This document shows positions 1 through 5,946 of a DNA stretch of 7,315 nt, one piece after another. Numbering within the stretch: the stretch's first letter is position 1; every line of letters starts with the position of its first letter. The position numbers and the translations under genes were made by a program. Below the pieces are notes generated by a model. The model did no database searches. It had not been told where the DNA came from and saw nothing but the letters and a program-made list of their open reading frames with translations. The DNA is from an uncultured Collinsella sp. GTDB lineage: Bacteria; Actinomycetota; Coriobacteriia; Coriobacteriales; Coriobacteriaceae. Location: assembly GCA_900554325.1 (NCBI GenBank), contig USHA01000089.1:1-7315 (forward strand), written 5' to 3'.

Positions 1-177
1 GAACCCCCATTGACGGAACCAGAATCCGCTGTCCTGCCATTAGACGACATCCCAATGACTGCATCGCTGCGCTCGGCTGTGCCTTTGCGCAAGAAAGAAA
101 TATACGGGAAGTCCCGCCGTGACGCAAGCCCTAATTTTGACTTTTTTGAAATTCAGTCAAATACGGCCAACACGTGA
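1..177 (+). CDS. Possible C-terminal end of a gene cut by the left edge (unknown product)
   Basis: Frame 1 is open from the first base to a TGA at 175-177, giving 58 residues with no start needed because the gene would begin outside the window. The peptide is mixed and hydrophilic. It has an acidic stretch near the edge (LPLDDIP), a basic middle (PLRKKEIYGKSRR) and a tail ending in FDFFEIQSNTANT. The other two plus frames stop early (frame 2 at 11-13, frame 3 at 120-122), so frame 1 is the only plus frame open across this stretch. I do not recognise a family, and 58 codons could be open by chance in GC-rich DNA. It could also be the remnant of a decayed gene. Sequence to the left would settle it. 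Confidence 0.38.
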   Translation, partial: EPPLTEPESAVLPLDDIPMTASLRSAVPLRKKEIYGKSRRDASPNFDFFEIQSNTANT

Positions 178-233
178 AGGACCTGTGAAGCACCAGCGAC
201 ACCTACGGCGTCAAAGCCCGTAAAACATCCCAC

Positions 234-250
234 ATCTACCGCTGGTAGAT
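234..250. repeat. Perfect 7-bp inverted repeat with 3-nt loop
   Basis: The arms atctacc (234-240) and ggtagat (244-250) are exact reverse complements around gct. No T-run follows on either strand, so it does not look like an intrinsic terminator. It lies about 70 bases before the ATG of the following plus-strand gene, where an operator or a 5' leader hairpin would be plausible. A 7-bp palindrome with only three GC pairs per arm may also be chance. Confidence 0.3.
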
Positions 251-319
251 TACAACAATGCAGCACTCACGGCTGATGGCACAATCGAACCGTCATCATT
301 GCACGGATATCGAGGCGCC

Positions 320-730
320 ATGGACGAAGAGCTTGATTACCTATGGGAGACCCTGGGCCTCGAGATCACTGCTGACCTTTGGCCCGAACGGGACAAAATC
401 CATCCCACACTGCGCCCCGCCATCACGGTGATGCAGGCAAAATACCGCCGTGCATCCTTTTTGATCATGCGGGTGTCATGGCACGCGGGACTCCCCGACC
501 TTAAGCGAATCCAGGCAAGCCTCGTCGAGCTGTCCGGTATGCCGACCGTCATATCCGAGGCGCACCTGGAGCAGCGTCAGCGCGAACGACTGCAACAGCA
601 GCGGATCCCCTTTATCTGCCCCGGCGTTCAGGCATATCTGCCCTTTATGGACGAGGAGTACTGGAGCGGCAAGCCCAACAAGCACGTAAAGGTCTACGAT
701 CCGCACGAATGGGCACAGCTCGAGGATTGA
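320..730 (+). CDS. MarR-like family N-terminal-domain protein lacking the HTH domain (hypothetical)
   Basis: This is a 136-residue cytoplasmic protein with no signal peptide or membrane segment. Residues 95-109 (RIPFICPGVQAYLPF) resemble a motif I recall from a Gram-positive MarR-like family, roughly IPFIvPGxQlYLPFlG. The preceding order also fits the N-terminal domain of that family: a Trp-containing helix (LWPERDKIHPTLRP, about 20-33), a hydrophobic strand (ASFLIMRV, 45-52), a helix (about 58-72) and MPTVISE (74-80). Full-length members continue into a winged helix-turn-helix; here only about 27 hydrophilic residues follow, so no DNA-binding domain is present. ATG 320 is chosen because GAGG lies at 312-315, though the 4-base spacing is short. 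TTG 299 is an alternative without a visible ribosome-binding site. The frame is open back to 224 without a standard start, so an upstream frameshift or decay is possible. It converges with the ArsC-like gene. The family assignment is from memory, so the function is uncertain. Confidence 0.6.
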   Translation: MDEELDYLWETLGLEITADLWPERDKIHPTLRPAITVMQAKYRRASFLIMRVSWHAGLPDLKRIQASLVELSGMPTVISEAHLEQRQRERLQQQRIPFICPGVQAYLPFMDEEYWSGKPNKHVKVYDPHEWAQLED

Positions 731-802
731 GCCGAGCGAGCCCGCCGATGGAAAACACGTCCCACCCCGATCACTCAAAACGGGTCGCACTTTCCGGAGC
801 CG

Positions 803-1162
803 CTACAGCAACGCCTCGGCCCAAGCCGCTTCCCTAAAGCCGGGAATCGCAAAGTCGTCGCCCACCAGCAGCGGACGCTTGACCAGCATGCCGTCGGTCG
901 CCAGCAGCTCGTAGCACTCCCGATCTGTCATGCCCGCATCCAGACGCGCCTTCAGGCCCAGCTCTCGATATTTCATGCCCGACGAATTAAAGAAGCGCCG
1001 CACCGGCAGCCCCGAACGAGCAATCCAGGTCGCAAGCTCATCAGCCGTGGGGTTGTCCAAAACGATATCGCGGTCGATATACTCTACCCCATGTTCGTCC
1101 AGCCATGCCTTGGCCTTCTTACAGGTCGAGCACTTGGGATATTCAACAAACAATACCGCCAT
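803..1162 (-). CDS. ArsC/Spx-family thioredoxin-fold protein (arsenate reductase family, YusI-like)
   Basis: This 119-residue protein matches the small Gram-positive ArsC/Spx/YffB family in length and layout. The N-terminal strand MAVLFVEYPK leads into C11-S-T-C14-K-K, a CxxC redox motif at the start of a helix. Residues 55-70 (RRFFNSSGMKYRELGL) and 88-100 (ATDGMLVKRPLLV) are typical family blocks, the latter with the Arg96 and cis-Pro97 equivalents. Classical plasmid ArsC uses one N-terminal Cys plus several Arg residues. The CxxC instead resembles Spx-like or YusI-like relatives, whose role may be thiol redox chemistry or regulation rather than arsenate resistance; no ars genes lie nearby. 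The ATG at 1162 is chosen over the longer frame to 1246 because AAAGGA sits six bases upstream. It seems monocistronic: the next gene on the strand ends 122 bases upstream. TACAAT upstream could be a -10 element, but no good -35 accompanies it. The family is firm; the substrate is unknown. Confidence 0.9.
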   Translation of the reverse strand: MAVLFVEYPKCSTCKKAKAWLDEHGVEYIDRDIVLDNPTADELATWIARSGLPVRRFFNSSGMKYRELGLKARLDAGMTDRECYELLATDGMLVKRPLLVGDDFAIPGFREAAWAEALL

Positions 1163-1284
1163 GGGATTTCCTTTCTTAGAGAAAACAGGTGTCTGGAAAA
1201 CTGCACATCGACGACCGCTCGCGATTGCAGCCGTTATTGTAGTCAATGTCGAAGCGTAGGCAGTCGCGATGTCTCGCCTTAAGG

Positions 1285-1866
1285 CTAGTGCCTCGCATGG
1301 GCGCCGATCGGCCGAGTCGCATGGCGCACCAACGCCGCCGCCAGCAATACCAACAGCATGGCGGTGACATAGCCCGCGGCATCGAATCCTAAATCGATAA
1401 CGTCGAAATGCCTGCCGGGAACAAAGATCTTATGTACCTGATCGCCAACGGAGCAGGCGACGCAAAAGAGCAATACGGGCACGCAACGGGAGCACACGCT
1501 CCACGGACGCCTGGAAAAGCAAACCACGACCACCGAGGCGAACAATCCGACGAAGAAAAACTCTACGGTATGGGCAACGCGACGGACGTTTATGCCCGCC
1601 CACATGCGAATGGAAGCAAGTCGGCCAGACCGGACATTCGAGGCAGCCGAATCGGTGCCCCCGGTCATTCCGTTCTCCGTCTGGGCTTCACCCGTGGCAT
1701 CGGCAGCCTGAACGCCCGTAGCCTGACCCTCCACCACACGCGCGGTGGACTCGCTCAGCAACGACGTCTCCACCGCATTTTGCTCCGTCAGCACCCAGAT
1801 GCCCGCCAGCGTTGCAGCGAACAGAACGATCGCGGTCCATCCGATTATTTGTTTTACACGCGCCAA
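1285..1866 (-). CDS. VanZ-like family integral membrane protein
   Basis: This 193-residue protein has four likely membrane segments: about 7-27 (IIGWTAIVLFAATLAGIWVL), 98-118 (around HTVEFFFVGLFASVVVV), 123-140 (CVPVLLFCVACSV) and 156-180 (IDLGFDAAGYVTAMLLVLLAAAL). The order of conserved pieces fits the VanZ family: RRVAHTVEFFFVGL before segment 2, GDQVHKIFVPGRHFDVIDLGFDAAG into segment 4, and a short basic C-terminus. VanZ is known for low-level teicoplanin resistance in enterococcal clusters, but most chromosomal homologues have no proven role. The loop at about residues 30-88 is long and rich in Ala, Thr, Gly and Glu, and would lie outside the membrane if the N-terminus is inside. The start is TTG at 1866, supported by AAGGAGG seven bases upstream. 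The recombinase gene ends 105 bases upstream on the same strand, so co-transcription is possible. No glycopeptide resistance genes are present in the window. Confidence 0.82.
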   Translation of the reverse strand: MARVKQIIGWTAIVLFAATLAGIWVLTEQNAVETSLLSESTARVVEGQATGVQAADATGEAQTENGMTGGTDSAASNVRSGRLASIRMWAGINVRRVAHTVEFFFVGLFASVVVVCFSRRPWSVCSRCVPVLLFCVACSVGDQVHKIFVPGRHFDVIDLGFDAAGYVTAMLLVLLAAALVRHATRPIGAHARH

Positions 1867-1873
1867 GGGCCAA

Positions 1874-1880
1874 CCTCCTT
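1874..1880 (-). promoter_or_regulatory. Strong Shine-Dalgarno site fixing a TTG start
   Basis: The minus strand reads AAGGAGG here, seven bases before the TTG at 1866 and preceded by an A-rich run. It is an almost ideal anti-Shine-Dalgarno match and is the main reason for accepting the TTG start of the VanZ-like gene. Confidence 0.75.
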
Positions 1881-1971
1881 TTTTTGAATATCAGCGAGTG
1901 TAGCCCCAAATGACATCGTCACCGTATCAAAATTTGAATCGCAACAGGAAGCGACAAAGCGACGCAAACCC

Positions 1972-2577
1972 CTACCCCGCCTCGCGCATCCAGCGATCGA
2001 ACGTCCCCACGCACACGCCCAAGCACTTTGCTGCCTGGCTGCGGGTAATATCGCCCGCCTCATAGCTATCGCGCACCAGCTCAAACTGAGGAGGGCACGG
2101 CTTGCGAGGTCGACCGAAACGGACCCCTCGCGCCCGCGCCGCTGCAATTCCCTCCGCCTGGCGCCGATGGATATTCTCGCGCTCCACCTGCGCCACGTAG
2201 CTCAGCAGTTGCAGCACAATATCGGCAATCAGAGTGTTAGTCACATCCGGCGCGCCGCTGGCACTGGCGCGCGTGTCAAGCAATGGCATGTCCAACACCA
2301 CAATGGCAACCCCGAGCTCCTTGGTAATGCGTCGCCATTCCTCAAGAATCTCGGAGTAATTACGGCCAAGTCGGTCGATAGAAAGCACCACCAGCACGTC
2401 CCCGTCTCCCAGGACGTGCAGCAGCTCGCGGTAACGTGGTCGATCGAAGTCCTTGCCGCTCGCATGGTCGGCATAAATATTCGCCGAGCCCACGCCATAG
2501 GCGCCCAGCGCATCCAGCTGCCGATTAAGGTTCTGATCGCGCGAACTCACCCGCGCATAACCGTACACCGTCGCCAT
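1972..2577 (-). CDS. Serine recombinase, resolvase/invertase family
   Basis: This 201-residue protein has the layout of small serine recombinases. The catalytic domain begins YGYARVSSRDQ (5-15), with the nucleophile expected at Ser11 after Arg9. It continues through the SGKDFDRPRY block (40-49), the VLSIDRLGRN block (64-73) with the conserved Arg residues, and VLDMPLLDTR (94-103). The long dimerisation helix is about 116-150 (IADIVLQLLSYVAQ followed by ERENI). A GVRFGRPRKP linker (151-160) leads to a C-terminal helix-turn-helix at about 176-198 (ITRSQAAKCLGVCVGTFDRW). All visible catalytic motifs are intact, so it is probably active. Such enzymes invert or resolve DNA between short paired sites, and a cluster of inverted repeats lies directly upstream. 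ATG 2577 is preferred (GGGGA four bases upstream); a TTG ten codons earlier lacks a ribosome-binding site. No transposase or tail-fibre/surface-protein partner is in view, so whether it is an invertase, a resolvase or a transposon remnant is open. Confidence 0.92.
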   Translation of the reverse strand: MATVYGYARVSSRDQNLNRQLDALGAYGVGSANIYADHASGKDFDRPRYRELLHVLGDGDVLVVLSIDRLGRNYSEILEEWRRITKELGVAIVVLDMPLLDTRASASGAPDVTNTLIADIVLQLLSYVAQVERENIHRRQAEGIAAARARGVRFGRPRKPCPPQFELVRDSYEAGDITRSQAAKCLGVCVGTFDRWMREAG

Positions 2578-2594
2578 CTCATCCCCGCTTTCTT

Positions 2595-2637
2595 GTAAAC
2601 CTGCCAAAAAGGGACAGGTTTATTTTGGTAGGTTTTA
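2595..2637. repeat. Cluster of inverted repeats upstream of the recombinase (candidate recombination or operator site)
   Basis: Three related elements sit side by side. Element A is gtaaacctgccaaaa at 2595-2609 on plus. Element B is taaacctgtccc on minus (2611-2622). Element C is taaaacctaccaaaa on minus (2623-2637). A and B give perfect 8-bp arms (2596-2603 and 2615-2622). A and C match at 12 of 15 positions. They lie 18 bases or more before the recombinase ATG and overlap its best promoter candidate. Serine recombinases commonly bind such paired half-sites next to their own gene, so this is a plausible recombination site or autoregulatory operator; that role is inferred. In RNA the A/B pair would also form a hairpin in the 5' leader. 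Confidence 0.55.
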
Positions 2638-2645
2638 CCTCTCAA
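2617..2645 (-). promoter_or_regulatory. Candidate promoter of the recombinase gene
   Basis: On the minus strand TTGAGA (2640-2645) is followed after 17 bases by TAAACC (2617-2622). The -35 matches the consensus at five of six positions; the -10 is weak. It lies 40 bases before the ATG and is covered by repeat elements B and C, so binding there would block it. This is the best match in the gap but remains tentative. Confidence 0.3.
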
Positions 2646-2701
2646 ATAGCAGGTAAGCGGGCGGCCGAGCAGACGGCAAGGTAGTCACGATCCAAATGCG
2701 A

Positions 2702-2725
2702 AGGGCGGTCCCGAAAGGCCGCCCT
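2702..2725 (-). terminator. GC-rich hairpin downstream of rnr (weak intrinsic terminator candidate)
   Basis: The arms agggcgg (2702-2708) and ccgccct (2719-2725) are perfectly complementary, and two further CC/GG pairs inside follow a one-base bulge. The loop is short and includes gaaa. On the minus strand it lies 29 bases after the rnr stop codon, the usual place for a terminator. The tract that follows it (ttcgcattt) is only partly T-rich, so termination may be weak or the hairpin may mainly protect the mRNA 3' end. Confidence 0.5.
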
Positions 2726-2754
2726 CCGCTCCCCCACCATGAGTCGGGATTTGG

Positions 2755-4890
2755 CTAATGGATAAGCTTAAAGTCCAAGTGCCCACGCATGGTATTGACG
2801 CGCGAGACCTCGATAATCACGCGCTGGCCCAGCTCGTAACGAGTCCCCGTGTCGGCGCCCGTCAGCGTAAGCGCGTCCTCGTCGAACTCGAACCACTCGT
2901 TGCCCAGGCTCTTGATCGAAACCAGGCCCTCGACCTGTGTTAGGTCCAAGCGCACAAAGAGGCCCATGCTGCTAACCCACGAGACGGTTCCGGCATAGCG
3001 CTCGCCCAGACGGTCCTCATAGTACTGGGCAATCTTGATCTTTTGCGTCGCATGGCTGGCGGCATCTGCCGCGCGCTCGGCATCGCTGCATGCGCGGCAG
3101 ATCTGCGGCAGAATGCGCGGCAGCGACTCGCGCCCCTTGCCGATCAGCCGCGACGTACGGACCAAGGCGTCCTTGCCGCCGAGCTGCTCATAGGCCAACT
3201 GCAGCTTGAGTACGCGGTGCACCACCAGATCGGGGTAGCGACGGATGGGACTCGTAAAGTGGCAGTAGCACGGCGCGGCGAGCGCAAAGTGGCCCTCGTT
3301 GCGCGGCTTGTACAGCGCGCGCTGCATGCTGCGCAGAAGCAGCGTGTTGACGAGCGGTGCGTTGGCCGTACCGGCGGCAGCATCAACTGCAGCCTGCAGC
3401 TCATCGGGGCTCCCCAGGGCAATACCGGCAGCACGGCGATCGTCGATGATGCCTAGCTGCGCCAGCGCAACGGCAGCACCGTGCAGGCTATCGGGGCTCG
3501 GATCCTCATGCACGCGATAGCAGGCCTCGATATCACGGTCTGCCAGCCACTCTGCAACGCACTCGTTGGCGAGCAGCATAGCTTCCTCGATAAGCGACGT
3601 GGCACACGAACGTTCACGCGCCACAATCTGCACGGGTACTCCGTCCTCATCCAATAGAGCGCGAATCTCGGCTGTGTCAAAATCGACTGAGCCGCGGGCG
3701 CGACGAATGCGACGGCGAAGTTCGGCGAGTTCGTTAGCGGCGACAAGGAAATCGTCGAGGTCGATGTTGTAGCCGCGGGCGGCCTCCTCGCACGCAAGAC
3801 CGCGCTCAAGCGCTTCCTCGCGCGAGGTCTCGGCAGCCGCAACATCCTCGGCTGCACCCTCCAGCACCGAATACTCAACCGCGCCGGCACGCACCAGCAG
3901 CGCCTCGGCGCCGTCATAGTCCATACGCACACGCGAGCGAATCACGCTGGGGTACGGATCGTAATGCCGCACGCGACCCTGCGCATCGAGCTCGATATCG
4001 ACGGTAAACGCAAGACGGTCCTCGTCAGGGCGAAGCGAGCACAGGTCATTGGACAGGCGTTCGGGCAGCATGGGAAGCACACGATCGGCCAGATACACCG
4101 ATGTCGTACGATGGCGAGCCTCAAGATCGATATGCCCGTCCCAAGCCACATAGTGTGAAACGTCGGCGATATGCACACCCAGCTTGTAGCCACCCTCGGG
4201 CGTGCGCTCCAGCGAAATGGCATCGTCAAAGTCGCGCGCGTCGACCGGGTCGATCGTGATGACAAAGCGGTCGCGCAGATCGCGGCGGAGCGGGTCCTTA
4301 AGCGCCGCGGACACATCGAGCGAAAGCCCCTCGGCCTCGTCTAGCGCGGCCTCGGGATAGCTATCGGTATAGCCGTAGCGAGCCATCACATATTGAACGC
4401 CCAAATCGGGCGCGTCATCTCCGCCAATGCGGCGTTCGATCGTCACAGTGCCCGATTCCAGGCGCGTCGGGTAGGTCAGAATGCGCGCGACAACGGCATC
4501 ACCCGGGTGGACACCCAGACGATCCGCCGAGGTATCCTCGGGCAGAATGAAGAAGTCGGCCTTCAGGCGCGAATCGAGCGGCTCAATCACACCGAGCGGA
4601 CCGGCGATCTGGTACGTACCCACCACGCTTATGGCTGCGCGCTCAACCACGCCTTCGATCACGGCGCGCCGCTCACCGTGCGGGCTATTCTTAATGCTCA
4701 CGGCAACGGTATCGCCGTCCATGATCTCACGCTTGCCGCGACCCATGACCTTGTAGTCGCCGTTTTCGGTTACAACGTAGGCACTGTGCTCATGGAGCTG
4801 CACGCGCCCGGTCAGGCTCGGACGACGTTCGCTGCGCACCGGCCCGCGCTTATTGCGAGCTCCACGCTTATGCTTGTTATTGCGCCCCAT
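2755..4890 (-). CDS. rnr: Ribonuclease R (RNase II/RNB family 3'-5' exoribonuclease)
   Basis: This 711-residue hydrolytic 3'-to-5' exoribonuclease degrades structured RNA in the cytoplasm. A short, very basic N-terminus (GRNNKHKRGARNKRG) precedes two OB-fold cold-shock-like domains at about 25-160. The RNB catalytic domain covers about 200-570. It shows TIDPVDARDFDDA with the metal-binding Asp cluster (Asp214, 217, 220, 222, 223), GVHIADVSHYV (238-248), and HFTSPIRRYPDLVVHR (544-559) near the end. A C-terminal S1 domain covers about 631-711, and the protein stops right after it, without the Lys-rich tail of E. coli RNase R and without that enzyme's N-terminal helix-turn-helix. ATG 4890 is chosen because GGAGG lies four bases upstream; a TTG four codons earlier would put that GGAGG inside the gene. 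The ftsX terminator lies upstream, so rnr probably has its own promoter in 4891-4967, though no strong -35/-10 pair is evident. No smpB follows, a gene often found next to rnr in Firmicutes. Confidence 0.97.
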   Translation of the reverse strand: MGRNNKHKRGARNKRGPVRSERRPSLTGRVQLHEHSAYVVTENGDYKVMGRGKREIMDGDTVAVSIKNSPHGERRAVIEGVVERAAISVVGTYQIAGPLGVIEPLDSRLKADFFILPEDTSADRLGVHPGDAVVARILTYPTRLESGTVTIERRIGGDDAPDLGVQYVMARYGYTDSYPEAALDEAEGLSLDVSAALKDPLRRDLRDRFVITIDPVDARDFDDAISLERTPEGGYKLGVHIADVSHYVAWDGHIDLEARHRTTSVYLADRVLPMLPERLSNDLCSLRPDEDRLAFTVDIELDAQGRVRHYDPYPSVIRSRVRMDYDGAEALLVRAGAVEYSVLEGAAEDVAAAETSREEALERGLACEEAARGYNIDLDDFLVAANELAELRRRIRRARGSVDFDTAEIRALLDEDGVPVQIVARERSCATSLIEEAMLLANECVAEWLADRDIEACYRVHEDPSPDSLHGAAVALAQLGIIDDRRAAGIALGSPDELQAAVDAAAGTANAPLVNTLLLRSMQRALYKPRNEGHFALAAPCYCHFTSPIRRYPDLVVHRVLKLQLAYEQLGGKDALVRTSRLIGKGRESLPRILPQICRACSDAERAADAASHATQKIKIAQYYEDRLGERYAGTVSWVSSMGLFVRLDLTQVEGLVSIKSLGNEWFEFDEDALTLTGADTGTRYELGQRVIIEVSRVNTMRGHLDFKLIH

Positions 4891-4967
4891 GGCGCCTCCC
4901 AACTATCGATTGCGAACTCCAAAGAGTCTACCCAAATGATTTGCTTTCCTGCCGTCCCCTAGGGATC

Positions 4968-5000
4968 AAAAAACGGGCCGCCCCATAAGAGACGACCCGT
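4968..5000 (-). terminator. Rho-independent terminator of ftsEX
   Basis: On the minus strand acgggtcgtc pairs with ggcggcccgt over about ten base pairs, two of them G-U in RNA, around a loop of about ten bases, and six T residues follow at once (4968-4973 as A on plus). It lies 25 bases after the ftsX stop codon and 78 bases before the rnr start, separating the two transcription units. This is the clearest intrinsic terminator in the window. Confidence 0.85.
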
Positions 5001-5025
5001 TGGAAGGGATAAATTCCAGGCATGC

Positions 5026-5946
5026 CTACACGCGCAGGTAGCGGCGCATGGCGATGGCAGAACCAAAGAGACCGATAATCACGCCGACCAGAATCAGCGC
5101 AGCATAGGTCACCAGGTAATACTGCATCGGCAGGGCAAACGACATCCAGCCGATGCTCTCCTGCAGACGCGGAATCATCAGATTGCGCAGCAGCTCCAGA
5201 ACGCCGATGGAAAGCAGCGAGCCCAAAATGGCCTGCAGTACACCCTCGGTGATAAACGGGCCGCGAATGAAGCCGTTGCTGGCGCCGACCAGACGCATAA
5301 TCGCAATCTCACGACGACGCGCCGTGATGGACAGGCGAATCGTGTTGTTGATGAAGATGAATGCGATAAAGGTCAGAAGGCCAACGAGCACCACGGCGGC
5401 GATGCGGATGTAGTTGGTCACCTGGAACAGGCGACTCACTTCCTCCTGGCCGTACAGCACGCTCGCGTTGACGTCGCCGTCATCCGCGATCTTCTGGAAA
5501 TCGGCATCCTTCTTGAGCTTCTCTGCCGTGCTCTCGACCTTGGACGGATCGTCCATCTCAATTGCAAACGAAGCCGGCAGCGGGTTCTGGCCATCGAGCG
5601 CGCTCATGGTGGCGTCGGCGTTGCCCGACATCTTGCTCGTATACTCGGCCAGCGCGTCGTCCTTGTCCTTATAGGTCACGGACTTGACGTTATTCCACGT
5701 CTTAAGCTCGGCCTCAAAAGCCTGAACATCGGCCTGATCAGCGTCATCGCTAATGAACGCGTTGATGACAACCTGATCCTCGACGGTGCCGATCACGGAG
5801 TTCAGCATCGCGGAGCCCATGATGAACAGGCCGATGATAAACAGCGAAAGGAAGATCGTGATGACGGCGCCGAGCGAGGTAGTCCAGTTACGGAAGAAGT
5901 GGCTGATTGCCTCTTTGAAGGAGTAGCCCACGTTAGTTGGTGCCAT
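5026..5946 (-). CDS. ftsX: Cell division protein FtsX (permease-like subunit of FtsEX)
   Basis: This 306-residue integral membrane protein partners the FtsE ATPase. The complex works at the division site, where ATP hydrolysis is relayed to activate peptidoglycan hydrolases outside the cell. Four membrane segments are visible at about 24-48 (LGAVITIFLSLFIIGLFIM), 181-203 (AAVVLVGLLTFIAFIFIN), 230-253 and 277-299. The large loop between segments 1 and 2 (about 50-178) is the extracellular domain expected to contact the hydrolase or an adaptor. The cytoplasmic loop after segment 2 carries ARRREIAIMRLVGASNGFIRGPF (209-231), the typical FtsX/MacB block that couples to the ATPase. ATG 5946 overlaps the ftsE stop codon by 14 bases, and GGGGAGG inside the ftsE end serves as ribosome-binding site with rather long spacing of 11. 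A TTG at 5997 would add 17 unconserved residues and is rejected. The overlap suggests translational coupling. No cognate hydrolase is encoded in the window. Confidence 0.96.
   Translation of the reverse strand: MAPTNVGYSFKEAISHFFRNWTTSLGAVITIFLSLFIIGLFIMGSAMLNSVIGTVEDQVVINAFISDDADQADVQAFEAELKTWNNVKSVTYKDKDDALAEYTSKMSGNADATMSALDGQNPLPASFAIEMDDPSKVESTAEKLKKDADFQKIADDGDVNASVLYGQEEVSRLFQVTNYIRIAAVVLVGLLTFIAFIFINNTIRLSITARRREIAIMRLVGASNGFIRGPFITEGVLQAILGSLLSIGVLELLRNLMIPRLQESIGWMSFALPMQYYLVTYAALILVGVIIGLFGSAIAMRRYLRV

Noticed and set aside
1276..1285. Palindrome gccttaaggc at the end of the VanZ-like gene, considered as a terminator
   Set aside because: It has five-base arms with no loop and no T-run, so it cannot form a terminator hairpin.
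1408..1887. 159-codon plus-strand ORF opposite the VanZ-like gene
   Set aside because: The minus-strand frame has clear membrane segments, family motifs and an ideal Shine-Dalgarno; the plus frame has none of these.
2167..2598. 143-codon plus-strand ORF opposite the recombinase
   Set aside because: It mirrors conserved recombinase motifs on the other strand and its translation has no coherent features.
2695..2760. Possible tmRNA 3' end or attachment site next to rnr
   Set aside because: No TCCACCA-type end, T-arm or flanking duplication could be found; the only structure is the 2702-2725 hairpin.
3453..4316. Minus-strand ORFs of 159 and 124 codons in a second frame inside rnr
   Set aside because: They are Arg/Ser/Cys-rich frame shadows within an uninterrupted, well-conserved gene.
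4393..4962. 189-codon plus-strand ORF opposite the start of rnr
   Set aside because: It is antisense to the conserved N-terminal domains of RNase R, has no convincing ribosome-binding site and no recognisable motif.
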